Notes: generated by a model not told the origin, from the sequence alone. Counted from the stretch's first letter, positions 41,593 through 49,247 are shown. The stretch is 64,000 nucleotides of DNA from Sulfurospirillum_A sp029027265 (GCA_029027265.1 CP093061.1:186001-250000), one strand, 5' to 3'. Numbers and translations are program-made.

Positions 41593-41822
41593 ACTGTACA
41601 ATAAATTAGATATACAAGGTGGAAAATTTATAGTTTTTTGTTCATAATTCCTAATTTACTTTTTATGCTTCCGTCATGGATGGGATTTTAACTGCAACAA
41701 TATTCAGTATGAACCCGTTTTTATGGATTATTAATGGTATTTATTTGAAAAATCGTTGGCGAAACGTTAAAAAGTTTAAAAAATCTGTTGAGGCTATCTA
41801 TCAAAACAAGGGAAGTATATGA
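41586..41822 (+). pseudogene. small membrane protein gene with two frameshifts
   Basis: Three short frames join end to end: MIKLYNKLDIQGGKF from the ATG at 41586 (overlapping the previous stop), SFLFIIPNLLFMLPSWMG in another frame, then ILTATIFSMNPFLWIINGIY in a third, ending IYQNKGSI at 41822. Together they would make a two-helix membrane protein of about 80 residues. The last frame's TGA overlaps the next gene's ATG (ATGA), so the original cassette carried two coupled genes. Confidence 0.45.
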
Positions 41823-42220
41823 AAAAAGAAATTTTAATTACAATACTAGTTATATTTATTGGATTTATGGGACTATCTTTTAGTTTAATGCAAATGTATT
41901 CAAGTCCAGATGGAAATTCATATCCATTTAATGCTAGCTTAATATATTTAGGAACATCAATTTTTATGTTTACATTTTTATTTACTTTAAAACAAAATAT
42001 TTCAAAATCAATGAAATGGATTAATATATTATTAGTTATTGTTTTTGGAATTATGGCTATGTTATTAGCATTGATTTACTTATACGCATCACCAATTGAA
42101 AATAAAATTTATCCATTAGCAAGTGCTATTTTTGTAGTAAGTGGAATGATTTCGTTAAGTGGTATTTTTCTGATTAGTAAATTTGTTGTAGAAATATATA
42201 ACAAAACCTTGGAGAAATAA
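41819..42220 (+). CDS. cassette membrane protein with four helices, unknown
   Basis: 133 residues with four hydrophobic segments (EILITILVIFIGFMGLSFSL; LIYLGTSIFMFTFLFTL; INILLVIVFGIMAMLLALIY; SAIFVVSGMISLSGIFLISK). Not recognised. As in the gene at 38497, its C-terminus EIYNKTLEK is encoded by an R''-like box (ATATAACAAAACC), so it reads into attC sequence. Confidence 0.65.
   Translation: MKKEILITILVIFIGFMGLSFSLMQMYSSPDGNSYPFNASLIYLGTSIFMFTFLFTLKQNISKSMKWINILLVIVFGIMAMLLALIYLYASPIENKIYPLASAIFVVSGMISLSGIFLISKFVVEIYNKTLEK
42191..42215 (+). repeat. left end of a degenerate attC-like site
   Basis: TATATAACAAAACCTTGGAG matches the R''-like ends of the other sites, but no matching CCGTTAT end follows before the next gene pair. 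Confidence 0.4.
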
Positions 42221-42289
42221 GTTTTAATGTTAATACCAAATTAAATCTAAATTTGATACAATATATTATCTTAATTGAAAGGGAGTTTA

Positions 42290-42601
42290 ATGTATTTAAG
42301 TCAAGATATAAAACCAATTAGCTATTTAAAAGCAAAAACAGCTGATGTAATAAACAATGTAAATAAAAATCAAAGAGCAATAATTATCACACAAAATGGT
42401 GAAGCAAAAGCAGTTGTTCAAGATATTAAAAGTTATGAAAATTTACAAAATTCTTTAAATTTATTAAAATTAATTGTTCAAAGTGAAAATGATATTGAGA
42501 ATAATAATGTTATAGAACAAGAAGAAATGTTTAATAACTTAGAACAAAAAATATTTGGATCTTGTGAAGCGAAGCGGTCGCTTAGCGATCACTCTCTTTG
42601 A
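42290..42601 (+). CDS. type II antitoxin, Phd/YefM family
   Basis: 103 residues from the ATG at 42290 (AAGGGAG upstream; an in-frame TTG at 42275 is unlikely). SQDIKPISYLKAKTADVINN and RAIIITQNGEAKAVVQDIKS are the Phd/YefM fold. The last 15 codons are encoded by a GC-rich imperfect palindrome (42564-42592), giving CEAKRSLSDHSL, a tail unlike other antitoxins; it looks like a small insertion that replaced the normal end. Confidence 0.85.
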   Translation: MYLSQDIKPISYLKAKTADVINNVNKNQRAIIITQNGEAKAVVQDIKSYENLQNSLNLLKLIVQSENDIENNNVIEQEEMFNNLEQKIFGSCEAKRSLSDHSL

Positions 42602-42610
42602 AAAAATCAA

Positions 42611-42940
42611 GTGAAACAGTTTGAAGTCATATGGACAAAAAATGCTGAATTTGATTTAGAATTAATTATAGAGTATATTAAAACTGATAGTTCAAATATA
42701 GCAAAAAAGATATTTATTGAAATAAAAAATGAATGTAATAATTTATATTATTGCCCAGAGAGAAAAAGAATTGTACCTGAATTACAACAAATTGGCATTT
42801 TAAAATACATGGAAATTATCTATAAAAGATGGCGAATAATATATAAAATTGACAATACAAAAGTGTATGTTCTACTAGTAGCAGACTCAAGTAGAAATTT
42901 AGAAGATATATTATTTCAAAGATTAATTGTTAGGAAATGA
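42611..42940 (+). CDS. RelE/ParE-type toxin
   Basis: 109 residues, GTG start nine bases after the antitoxin stop. FEVIWTKNAEFDLELIIEYI, then KYMEIIYKRWRIIYKIDNTK, VYVLLVADSSRNLEDILFQR: ParE/RelE fold. Its TGA lies in the R''-like box TGATAAC of the next attC-like site, a sign that the pair is a cassette. Confidence 0.88.
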   Translation: MKQFEVIWTKNAEFDLELIIEYIKTDSSNIAKKIFIEIKNECNNLYYCPERKRIVPELQQIGILKYMEIIYKRWRIIYKIDNTKVYVLLVADSSRNLEDILFQRLIVRK

Positions 42941-43066
42941 TAACAAATCGTAGGGACAACAAGGTTATACTGCGGTAGTTTAAGCTTTAATTTTGAAAAC
43001 TAACTTTTCAGTAAATCAAAGTTTAAATTGAAAATATCTTTTTGTAGTTGAACTCAGTCGTTGGAT
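42938..43066 (+). repeat. attC-like recombination site 4
   Basis: TGATAACAAATCGTAGGGAC at the left and CTCAGTCGTTGGAT at the right; GTTGGAT (43060-43066) fits the canonical R' core GTTRRRY exactly, and CTCAG before it matches the right ends of sites 1-3 and 5. Length 129 bases. The inner arms are less clearly paired than in site 2. Confidence 0.5.
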
Positions 43067-43191
43067 TTCTTCGTGGAGCGGAAACATCCAAAACCAACCG
43101 TACAAATAGTTCTGTAAGTCATAAAAGAAACAAACTCTTTTGACATCCCACAACTTTAAAAAAAAGTTGCACAAAAACTTTAAGGAAAAAA

Positions 43192-43746
43192 ATGTTTTTT
43201 AGACAAATCAATGATGATTTAAAAGTAAGCCTAACAATACCACAATATGCAAAAGAAATTTTCACTTTAATAGATAACAATAGACCATATATGAAGCAAT
43301 GGCTAGGATGGATTGATTCATCACAAGATGTATCAGACACAGAAGAGTTTATCAAACTACAATTATCAGAATTTCAAAAAGGTATTGCTTTACATGAAAC
43401 AATATTTTATAAAAATGAAGTTGTTGGTGTTGTAGGTTTGAATAAAATTGATAAAAATAAAGGTGTTGGCTATATTGGTTACTGGTTAGCAAAAAAGTTC
43501 AATGGAAAAGGCATTATGACAGACTCCGTTAAAGACTTAATCAAACTTGCTTTTGATTATTACCCAATTCAAAAGGTTGATATTAGATGCGCTACTGATA
43601 ACAAAAAAAGTCAAGCCATCCCCGAAAGATTAGGTTTTAAAAAATGTCATATTGTAGAAAAGGCAGAACTTGTGAATGATGTCTATTTTGACCATATTGT
43701 TTATGAACTTACTAAAGAAGATTATTTAAAATGGCAAGCCCTTTGA
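43192..43746 (+). CDS. GNAT N-acetyltransferase (RimL-like)
   Basis: 184 residues: LFTLIDNNRPYMKQWLGWID-like opening (here EIFTLIDNNRPYMKQWLGWI), GYIGYWLAKKFNGKGIMTDS as acetyl-CoA loop, and VDIRCATDNKKSQAIPERLG. This is the ribosomal-protein-serine acetyltransferase (RimL/YdaF) type. AAGGAAAAAA precedes the ATG. It is a cassette whose downstream attC-like site was split by the IS5 element. Confidence 0.9.
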   Translation: MFFRQINDDLKVSLTIPQYAKEIFTLIDNNRPYMKQWLGWIDSSQDVSDTEEFIKLQLSEFQKGIALHETIFYKNEVVGVVGLNKIDKNKGVGYIGYWLAKKFNGKGIMTDSVKDLIKLAFDYYPIQKVDIRCATDNKKSQAIPERLGFKKCHIVEKAELVNDVYFDHIVYELTKEDYLKWQAL

Positions 43747-43751
43747 AGTAA

Positions 43752-44652
43752 TAGACTTCTTTCAAAAGTCACTTAATATCTTTCAATTTCAACTCAAAAT
43801 TATAAATACCAGCAATTAAGTTAAACCGTAAGCCAAATCTTTTTCTTCTATTACGATAGGTTTCTGAGATGATACGAAATCGTTTTAGTACACCTATAAC
43901 ATGTTCTACAAATATACGTTTTGATGCAAATATTTTATTATCTTTTTTATCTTCATGACTTAATGGTTTTAACTTACTTTTTTTCTTTGGAATAAGGGTA
44001 TTATTGTGTATCTTTTTTATTCCCAAATATCCGGTATCAACATTAACTTGTATATTTGGATTTAGTGGTAATTTACTTTTTTTATACAACTTAAAATCAT
44101 GTAGTTTCCCTTCTGAACACGTAGTTGCTAAAATGGTTAACTCTTTTGCATCAACAACTAGTTGTGTTTTTAGTGTATGTCGTTTCTTTTTCCCTGAATA
44201 GTATCTCTGTTGCTTTTTTTTGGACGTTGAATAGGTGATTCAGTTGCATCAACCAAGATAACTTCAATCTCCATATCATTCATCAATCTATTCTTTGTTG
44301 GAAGTGAAAAAACTTTTGAGTTTATCAATATATCTTTTGCTCTTTTTATCATTTTATAACAGCTTGATTCACTGATACTGTAATCTACACTTATATGATA
44401 ATATGTACGATATTCTCTTAAATATTCAAGCATCATTAAAATCTGATCTGCATAGATTAATTTTAGGGGACGACCTGATATCTTCTTTCTTTTCTCTTCG
44501 AAATCTTTTAAAAGTTTAACCATCAATTCAAAGGTCTCTTTTTTTACACCTGTCAATCGTTTAAATTGCTCTGGTTTCTTATTCTCTATTTTTTTATATT
44601 TACTAATATTCTTTACTAAGCAATTTTCATTCTTACTTTTGAAAGATGTCTA
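43752..44652. mobile_element. IS5-family insertion sequence
   Basis: 901 bases with 18-bp ends TAGACTTCTTTCAAAAGT (43752-43769) and, inverted at 44635-44652, TAGACATCTTTCAAAAGT (one mismatch). It is inserted five bases after the GNAT stop, exactly before ATAACAAAATGGAG, the R''-like end of attC-like site 5. A TA or TAA target duplication is compatible with the flanks. Confidence 0.88.
43769..44556 (-). CDS. IS5-family transposase made by -1 frameshifting
   Basis: OrfA (44556-44170) starts GTG-type MTGVKKETFELMVKLLKDFE and ends shortly after VDATESPIQRPKKSNRDTIQ. At CAG GGA AAA AGA the heptamer G-GGA-AAA is a canonical -1 slippery site; slipping gives GKKKRHTLKTQLVVDAKELT, the expected family sequence, and continues to DTGYLGIKKIHNNTLIPKKK and AGIYNFELKLKDIK. 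With frameshifting the product is about 262 residues, a complete DDE enzyme. Confidence 0.8.
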
Positions 44653-44776
44653 ATAACAAAATGGAGAAAAAATCTGTATAACCAACAACTATTTTGATTG
44701 AGCAAAAGATGTGCTATCATGATAGATATAAAAACGGTTGTGATCAGATACAGATTTATTTCCTCAGCCGTTATCT
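44653..44776 (+). repeat. attC-like recombination site 5
   Basis: ATAACAAAATGGAG at the left (44654 on) and CCTCAGCCGTTATCT at the right (R' 44770-44776). Internal arms AAATCTGTAT and ATACAGATTT pair perfectly over ten bases. The IS5 element touches its left end. Confidence 0.7.
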
Positions 44777-44800
44777 TTACGCTAGGAGACAATAAATATT

Positions 44801-46252
44801 ATGACTAAATTAATAGAAGAAGAGTTGACTTTAATAAATTTTTTTGAGAATACAAAAATTGAACTTACTAATACCGATAATTATCAATATTTACTTTATC
44901 GTGAAAATGAAAAATATTTTATTCAGTCTAATAAATATATTAATACTAATTCATCTAATTTAAGATTTGAGTGTATCAATGATACCGTGTTTACAATAGA
45001 TAAATATAATATCAAAATATTATCTTCTCAACTAAAATCCACAGAAGGATTTAACAAAACGATTTACTCAGTAGATAAGTTTCATAGTGATATTTTTGAC
45101 AGAAATAGACAACTTAAATATAAACTTATAATCCCTTGTGATGAAAAAAATAAGATACATTACAATGATTATTTTTCATTAAGGAATTTTATGATTTCAA
45201 TTAATAGAACTCCTTCTGGTGGTATTGAATTTGAAATTAATAATTTAAATTTTCAAATGTATCATCTTAATAATCATTTTATAGTTGAAACTACAGATAT
45301 AGTTCTATTTAATGATTTTGATAAATATTGTAGGCTAGCATTAGCTTCTTTTGGTTTTATTACTGGCTCAGTATGTATGGGACAAGGATATTATTTTGGA
45401 TATAATAGTGATGAAAAAATTGTTCAATTTTTGTTTGATTCAAGTTTTTACAACACTTACAAAACACAATATAGGTTAATAACTACAAATGCTTATGAAT
45501 ATTATCAAAATGTTGATTTAAATTTTGATTTTGATGAAAATGGATTTAAATCTGATGAAAGAATAAATAGTTTAAATGAACAATTAAAACCAATTGAAAA
45601 AAGTATTTTTGAAACTTTAATTATTAAACTAATAGAAAATGCAAAATTTTCTGAAGCCGTTTTCTCTATTATTTCTATTAATAATCTTAAAAGTTTTTCA
45701 TCTTTTTTGAAAGCAGGTCTATATACAATTGTTTTAGAAATGGTTACTTCACTTATTAATAATTCTAAAAATACTGTTCAAGAAGATATATTAAAAGAAA
45801 ATCATAAAGAAACAAGAAATGCAATAAAAAATAAACTGCATGAAATAGCAAAAGAGCTTTTTGAATCAAATGAAATTGAATATAATAATTCTATTGTTGA
45901 AAAAAGAATAAATGGTATTTATACACCAATAAATATAGATAAGCTAACAGAAGCATACAAAATTTTACAAATACCACTTACAGATAAAGATAGAAAAAAT
46001 ATTAAACTTAGAAATAAGTTTTTACATGGTAGTTCTCCTTTTAAAGATAAAGATTTAGATACTTTGTCAAAAAAGCTTTTGTATATCAATTTAGAATTAA
46101 ACTATTTAGTAAATGCTTTGATATTTAAATATATTGGATATGATGGAGTCTTGAAAAATTTAACAAAAATTTATTTAGATTATTCAAATTTAAATGGGCT
46201 CGAAGAACAAGAGTACTATAAAGTACTTGGCACAAAAGAAAATAAAAAATAG
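44801..46252 (+). CDS. HEPN-type (ApeA-like) candidate defence protein
   Basis: 483 residues. The N-terminal 350 are beta-rich and unrecognised (LRNFMISINRTPSGGIEFEI; FITGSVCMGQGYYFGYNSDE). The C-terminal 130 are helical and contain RNKFLHG, an R-x4-H motif (R404, H409) typical of HEPN ribonucleases, in the context DRKNIKLRNKFLHGSSPF. The layout resembles ApeA-type anti-phage HEPN proteins. It has its own cassette, after attC-like site 5, with AGGAGACAATAAATATT before the ATG. Function inferred. Confidence 0.6.
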   Translation: MTKLIEEELTLINFFENTKIELTNTDNYQYLLYRENEKYFIQSNKYINTNSSNLRFECINDTVFTIDKYNIKILSSQLKSTEGFNKTIYSVDKFHSDIFDRNRQLKYKLIIPCDEKNKIHYNDYFSLRNFMISINRTPSGGIEFEINNLNFQMYHLNNHFIVETTDIVLFNDFDKYCRLALASFGFITGSVCMGQGYYFGYNSDEKIVQFLFDSSFYNTYKTQYRLITTNAYEYYQNVDLNFDFDENGFKSDERINSLNEQLKPIEKSIFETLIIKLIENAKFSEAVFSIISINNLKSFSSFLKAGLYTIVLEMVTSLINNSKNTVQEDILKENHKETRNAIKNKLHEIAKELFESNEIEYNNSIVEKRINGIYTPINIDKLTEAYKILQIPLTDKDRKNIKLRNKFLHGSSPFKDKDLDTLSKKLLYINLELNYLVNALIFKYIGYDGVLKNLTKIYLDYSNLNGLEEQEYYKVLGTKENKK

Positions 46253-46253
46253 T

Positions 46254-46303
46254 AGCTAATAAGTAGTCTCACGGTGACTTTTGGCTATATTTAACCGTTA
46301 TAC
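46254..46303 (+). repeat. attC-like recombination site 6
   Basis: CTAATAAGTAGTCTCACGGT, then GACTTTTGGC and TTAACCGTTATAC (R' 46297-46303). Short, about 50 bases. The left part is repeated with three or four changes at 46980-47005. Confidence 0.5.
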
Positions 46304-46316
46304 ATACAAGGTCAAC

Positions 46317-46604
46317 ATGAAAAATCCAAATAGAAAAATGGTTTTAAACCTAGAAGCCTTACCAAATCTTGGAAAAGCTATTAGTTCAGACCTTAGATTA
46401 ATAGGTATATTTAAACCTCAAAATTTAATTGGAAAAAATCCCTTTGATTTATACGCTAAACTTTGTATAAAAAAGGGAGAACATGTTGACCACTGTGTTA
46501 TAGATGTATTTATGTCTGTAGTAGATTTCATGGAAGGTGGAGAGTCTAAGCCTTGGTGGAAATTTACACAAAAACGAAAAGAAATTTTAAAAAAGGAAAA
46601 ATAA
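46317..46604 (+). CDS. Cdd1-like helix-hairpin-helix protein
   Basis: 95 residues from the ATG at 46317 (AAGGTCAAC upstream; an upstream TTG frame would begin inside the attC-like site). NRKMVLNLEALPNLGKAISS is a helix-hairpin-helix start, followed by DLRLIGIFKPQNLIGKNPFD and FMEGGESKPWWKFTQKRK, as in the 'pathogenicity locus' Cdd1 family. Likely nucleic-acid binding; biological role unknown. Confidence 0.8.
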   Translation: MKNPNRKMVLNLEALPNLGKAISSDLRLIGIFKPQNLIGKNPFDLYAKLCIKKGEHVDHCVIDVFMSVVDFMEGGESKPWWKFTQKRKEILKKEK

Positions 46605-46605
46605 A

Positions 46606-46965
46606 ATGAACGAACATGAAAAAATTAATTATGTAGAATTACCTGCTAAAGACCTTCAAGCTACAAAAGTTTTTTTCAATAAAGTATTTGATTGGTCATT
46701 TTTAGATTATGGTCCTGAGTATATAGCATTTTCAAATGAGGGACTTAATGGAGGATTTTATAAATCTGATTTATCTTCATCAACAACAAATGGAAGTGCT
46801 TTAATTGTTTTTTACAGTAATGATTTAAAATCTACTCAATCAAAAATTGTAAACGCTGATGGTTCTATGATAAAACCAATATTTGAGTTCCCTGGTGGTC
46901 ATAGATTTCACTTTAGTGATCCCAATGGCAATGAATTTGCAGTTTGGTCGGACAAGGGTATATAG
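46606..46965 (+). CDS. VOC (glyoxalase-fold) protein
   Basis: 119 residues: NYVELPAKDLQATKVFFNKV, FDWSFLDYGPEYIAF, and FEFPGGHRFHFSDPNGNEFA, the double beta-alpha-beta fold of the VOC superfamily with candidate metal ligands His and Glu. It follows the Cdd1-like gene by one base, so this is a two-gene cassette. Confidence 0.88.
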   Translation: MNEHEKINYVELPAKDLQATKVFFNKVFDWSFLDYGPEYIAFSNEGLNGGFYKSDLSSSTTNGSALIVFYSNDLKSTQSKIVNADGSMIKPIFEFPGGHRFHFSDPNGNEFAVWSDKGI

Positions 46966-46979
46966 CAAATTTTAGGAGA

Positions 46980-47014
46980 GCAATAAGTAGTCTCGCGGCG
47001 ACTTATTGCTCAAA
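46980..47014 (+). repeat. AATAAGTAGTCTC repeat after the VOC gene
   Basis: AATAAGTAGTCTCGCGGCGA then CTTATT: AATAAGT/ACTTATT pair around a CG-rich loop. It matches the left part of attC-like site 6. No CCGTTAT end follows, so this is a degenerate or truncated site. Confidence 0.45.
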
Positions 47015-47049
47015 ACTGTGTGTATCATAAGGGATATATTTTATAATAC

Positions 47050-47087
47050 TTGACACAAGTAAGTAATTACAATATAATTACAATATA
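47050..47087 (+). promoter_or_regulatory. consensus promoter with direct repeats for mazEF
   Basis: TTGACA (47050-47055), 17 bases, TATAAT (47073-47078): fully consensus, rare in this genome. Two copies of AATTACAATAT run in tandem across the -10 (about 47065-47086), candidate MazE binding sites. GTAGGAGTGTCAA gives the ribosome binding site. Confidence 0.75.
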
Positions 47088-47110
47088 AATAAGTTACGTA
47101 GGAGTGTCAA

Positions 47111-47371
47111 ATGACAATGTTAACAAGAATAGGTAATTCTCAAGGAATTAGAATTCCAAAACCATTAATTGCGCAAGCACATCTTGAAAATGTTCAAATT
47201 GATTTAGAGGTTGTGGAAAATGGTTTATTAATAAAACCAATTTTAACTTCAAGAAGAGAAAACTGGAAAAATAGCATTGAAAATATTTTATTACAAAATA
47301 AGAATATAGATGATGTTGCTGTAATTGATGAATTATTAAATGATAATGATTTAGAAGATTATCAATGGTAA
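47111..47371 (+). CDS. mazE: MazE-type antitoxin (AbrB fold)
   Basis: 86 residues with the SpoVT/AbrB fold: MLTRIGNSQGIRIPKPLIAQ, then VVENGLLIKPI, and an acidic, disordered toxin-binding end (DDVAVIDELLNDNDLEDYQW). It overlaps the mazF start by seven bases. Confidence 0.9.
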   Translation: MTMLTRIGNSQGIRIPKPLIAQAHLENVQIDLEVVENGLLIKPILTSRRENWKNSIENILLQNKNIDDVAVIDELLNDNDLEDYQW

Positions 47372-47691
47372 ATGAAATTAACAGATTTGATATAGTTTTA
47401 GTAAAACTAAATCCAATAGTTGGTTCAGAAATTCAAAAAACTAGACCATGTATCATAATATCACCAAATGAAATGAATATTTTAAAAACTGTTATTATTG
47501 CACCAATGACAAGTAAAGGTTTTAATTTTATTTTTAGACCCAAAATAAAATTTGAAGAGAAAAAAGGCTTAATACTATTAGATCAAATTAGAGCAGTTGA
47601 TAAAACGAGAATTATTAAAAAAATTGGTATAGTAGAAAAAAAGAAATCTAAAGAAATATCAAAAATGCTTATTGAAATATTTGATTATTAA
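47365..47691 (+). CDS. mazF: MazF/PemK-type toxin
   Basis: 108 residues: RFDIVLVKLNPIVGSEIQKT with RPCIIISPNEMN, VIIAPMTSKG, and GLILLDQIRAVDKTRIIKKI, a full MazF endoribonuclease fold with the conserved Arg-Pro and Ser/Thr region. Partner of MazE; both may be part of the cassette array or a separate insertion at its right edge. Confidence 0.92.
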   Translation: MVNEINRFDIVLVKLNPIVGSEIQKTRPCIIISPNEMNILKTVIIAPMTSKGFNFIFRPKIKFEEKKGLILLDQIRAVDKTRIIKKIGIVEKKKSKEISKMLIEIFDY

Positions 47692-47840
47692 GATATGCAA
47701 CAAGTGAATTAGACCACTTTGAAAAAGCAGTAAAAATTAAAAAAATGTTAGAGTAAGTAAAAATATAACAATACTATAAAATATTGTTTGTCTTTTACTA
47801 AAATTTCGATAAAATGTAATAAAAATATAAAGGTAAACCA
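47692..47840 (+). other. spacer with a possible gene remnant before yajQ
   Basis: Just after mazF an open stretch without start codon reads RYATSELDHFEKAVKIKKML and stops at TAA (about 47755-47757). It could be the 3' end of a core gene left over when the array was inserted. The rest holds the yajQ leader, with TAAAATG near 47812 as possible -10. Confidence 0.3.
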
Positions 47841-48338
47841 ATGGCAAAAGAGCACAGTTTTGATATAACAGCAGAGATTGAGAAGCAACACTTAAAAGAT
47901 GCATACGAGCAAGCAAAAAAAGTTATTACAAATCGTTGGGATTTTAAGGGAGTGACTTGTGAGTTTGATTATAACGAAAAATCAAAAATCATAACACTTG
48001 TTAGTGCAAATGACGCTAAGGCTGATGCAATGTTTGATGCAATAGTAAGTGAAGCTATCAAGCGTGATATCAGTGCAAAAGGTATCAAAGAGACTAGTCG
48101 TGATACTGTTGGTGGTGGAAACACAAAGATAACAGTTAGCATAAATGATACTCTAAGCAAAGAAGATGCAAAAGCAATTGTAAAGAAGATCAAAGATTTA
48201 GGTTTGAAAGTGAAATCTTCGGTTCGTGGAGAAGAGGTTAGAGTTGTTGGAAAGTCTATAGACGACTTACAAAGTGCTATGAAAGCTATACGTGAAGCAG
48301 AAATGGAAATGCCTATTAACTTTATAAACTTGAAGTAA
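47841..48338 (+). CDS. yajQ: YajQ family cyclic di-GMP-binding / nucleotide-binding protein
   Basis: 165 residues, full YajQ (UPF0234) length: SFDITAEIEKQHLKDAYEQA, RWDFKGVTCEFDYNEK, GLKVKSSVRGEEVRVVGKSI and the EAEMEMPINFINLK end. Homologues bind cyclic di-GMP or RNA. It marks the return to core DNA. Confidence 0.95.
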   Translation: MAKEHSFDITAEIEKQHLKDAYEQAKKVITNRWDFKGVTCEFDYNEKSKIITLVSANDAKADAMFDAIVSEAIKRDISAKGIKETSRDTVGGGNTKITVSINDTLSKEDAKAIVKKIKDLGLKVKSSVRGEEVRVVGKSIDDLQSAMKAIREAEMEMPINFINLK

Positions 48339-48643
48339 TGGAACACGACGAACAGTTATTTCAAATAGAAGTTATGCCAAAAATAGAGGGTTTTTGGTGT
48401 AACTTTGCTGTTTATGCTATTTATTTGACCATCATCTTAGCTCCATTTTTGGTGGGGCTCTTTTTTTGGTGGTATCTTCATAGTGCATGGATAGGATTTC
48501 TATTTTTTCTTTTTTCAGTGTTAGCTGGTGGGGTTGTTACCTCTAAGCTACGAATAAATTCGATTCCACTTGCTCAACGAGAGATGGATTATACTACTAT
48601 CGCAGTTGTGCGATGGTATGTTGGTAAAAATATTTGTATTTGA
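48338..48643 (+). CDS. small membrane protein, unknown
   Basis: 101 residues. Two hydrophobic segments (NFAVYAIYLTIILAPFLVGL and SAWIGFLFFLFSVLAGGVVT) between soluble ends. Its start overlaps the yajQ stop (TAATG) and marC follows, so it is part of a core operon. Not recognised. Confidence 0.75.
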   Translation: MEHDEQLFQIEVMPKIEGFWCNFAVYAIYLTIILAPFLVGLFFWWYLHSAWIGFLFFLFSVLAGGVVTSKLRINSIPLAQREMDYTTIAVVRWYVGKNICI

Positions 48644-48650
48644 GGTAATA

Positions 48651-49247
48651 ATGGGTGCAGAATTTTCAATAATAGGAACAGCAGTTTTACTGATGTTTAT
48701 TTTAGATCCTTTTGGAAATGTTCCTCTTCTTTTAGCAATTTTAAAAGACGTAGATAAGCAGAGAAAAAAAATTATAATCATAAGAGAGTCTATTTTTGGG
48801 CTTATTATACTTCTTACTTTTTTCTTTTTTGGAGAAGCCTTTCTTAATATTTTTCATCTAGAAACAGGAGCAGTGACTATAGCAGGAGGAGTTATTTTCT
48901 TTGTGATTGCTTTGAAGATGATTTTCCCTGGAGAAAAAGGCAATGTTGCACTTTTTGGTTCAGAAGATCCTTTTGTAGTTCCTATAGCAATACCACTCAT
49001 TGCTGGACCTTCTGCGTTGGCAACTTTGTTGGTTATGACCAAGTCATATAGCGAGCATTTTTGGGGACTTTTTGCATCTTTGATGTTAGCTTGGGCATGT
49101 TCTACTTTCATTCTTTATATGTCACCATTTTTGTATAAGGTTTTAAGAGAAAAAGGACTTAGTGCTTTAGAAAAACTGATGGGAATGTTACTATTGATGT
49201 TAGCAGTACAGATGTTTGTTGATGGGATAAGAGTTTTAATTGGTTAA
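48651..49247 (+). CDS. MarC family membrane protein
   Basis: 198 residues from the ATG at 48651, supported by GAGGTAATA and by the family start; an upstream ATG at 48570 lies inside the previous gene. Six hydrophobic segments with MFILDPFGNVPLLLAILKDV, GGVIFFVIALKMIFP and VPIAIPLIAGPSALATLLVM, typical of MarC/UPF0056. Transport substrate unknown. Confidence 0.9.
   Translation: MGAEFSIIGTAVLLMFILDPFGNVPLLLAILKDVDKQRKKIIIIRESIFGLIILLTFFFFGEAFLNIFHLETGAVTIAGGVIFFVIALKMIFPGEKGNVALFGSEDPFVVPIAIPLIAGPSALATLLVMTKSYSEHFWGLFASLMLAWACSTFILYMSPFLYKVLREKGLSALEKLMGMLLLMLAVQMFVDGIRVLIG

Noticed and set aside
41593..41640. Separate attC-like site between the 41155 gene and the next genes
   Set aside because: No ATAACAAA- or CCGTTAT-like ends are present; the following frames overlap the upstream stop, which suggests one multi-gene cassette.
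46281..46316. Upstream TTG start for the Cdd1-like protein
   Set aside because: It would translate through the attC-like R' box; the ATG at 46317 has a ribosome binding site and fits the family start.
24997..47691. CRISPR array
   Set aside because: Repeats in the cassette region differ in length, are far apart and lie between genes; no regularly spaced short repeats with unique spacers were seen and there are no cas genes.
35713..47691. Prophage or conjugative element
   Set aside because: No phage structural, replication, relaxase or type IV secretion genes and no tyrosine integrase; the genes are small, unrelated and separated by attC-like repeats.
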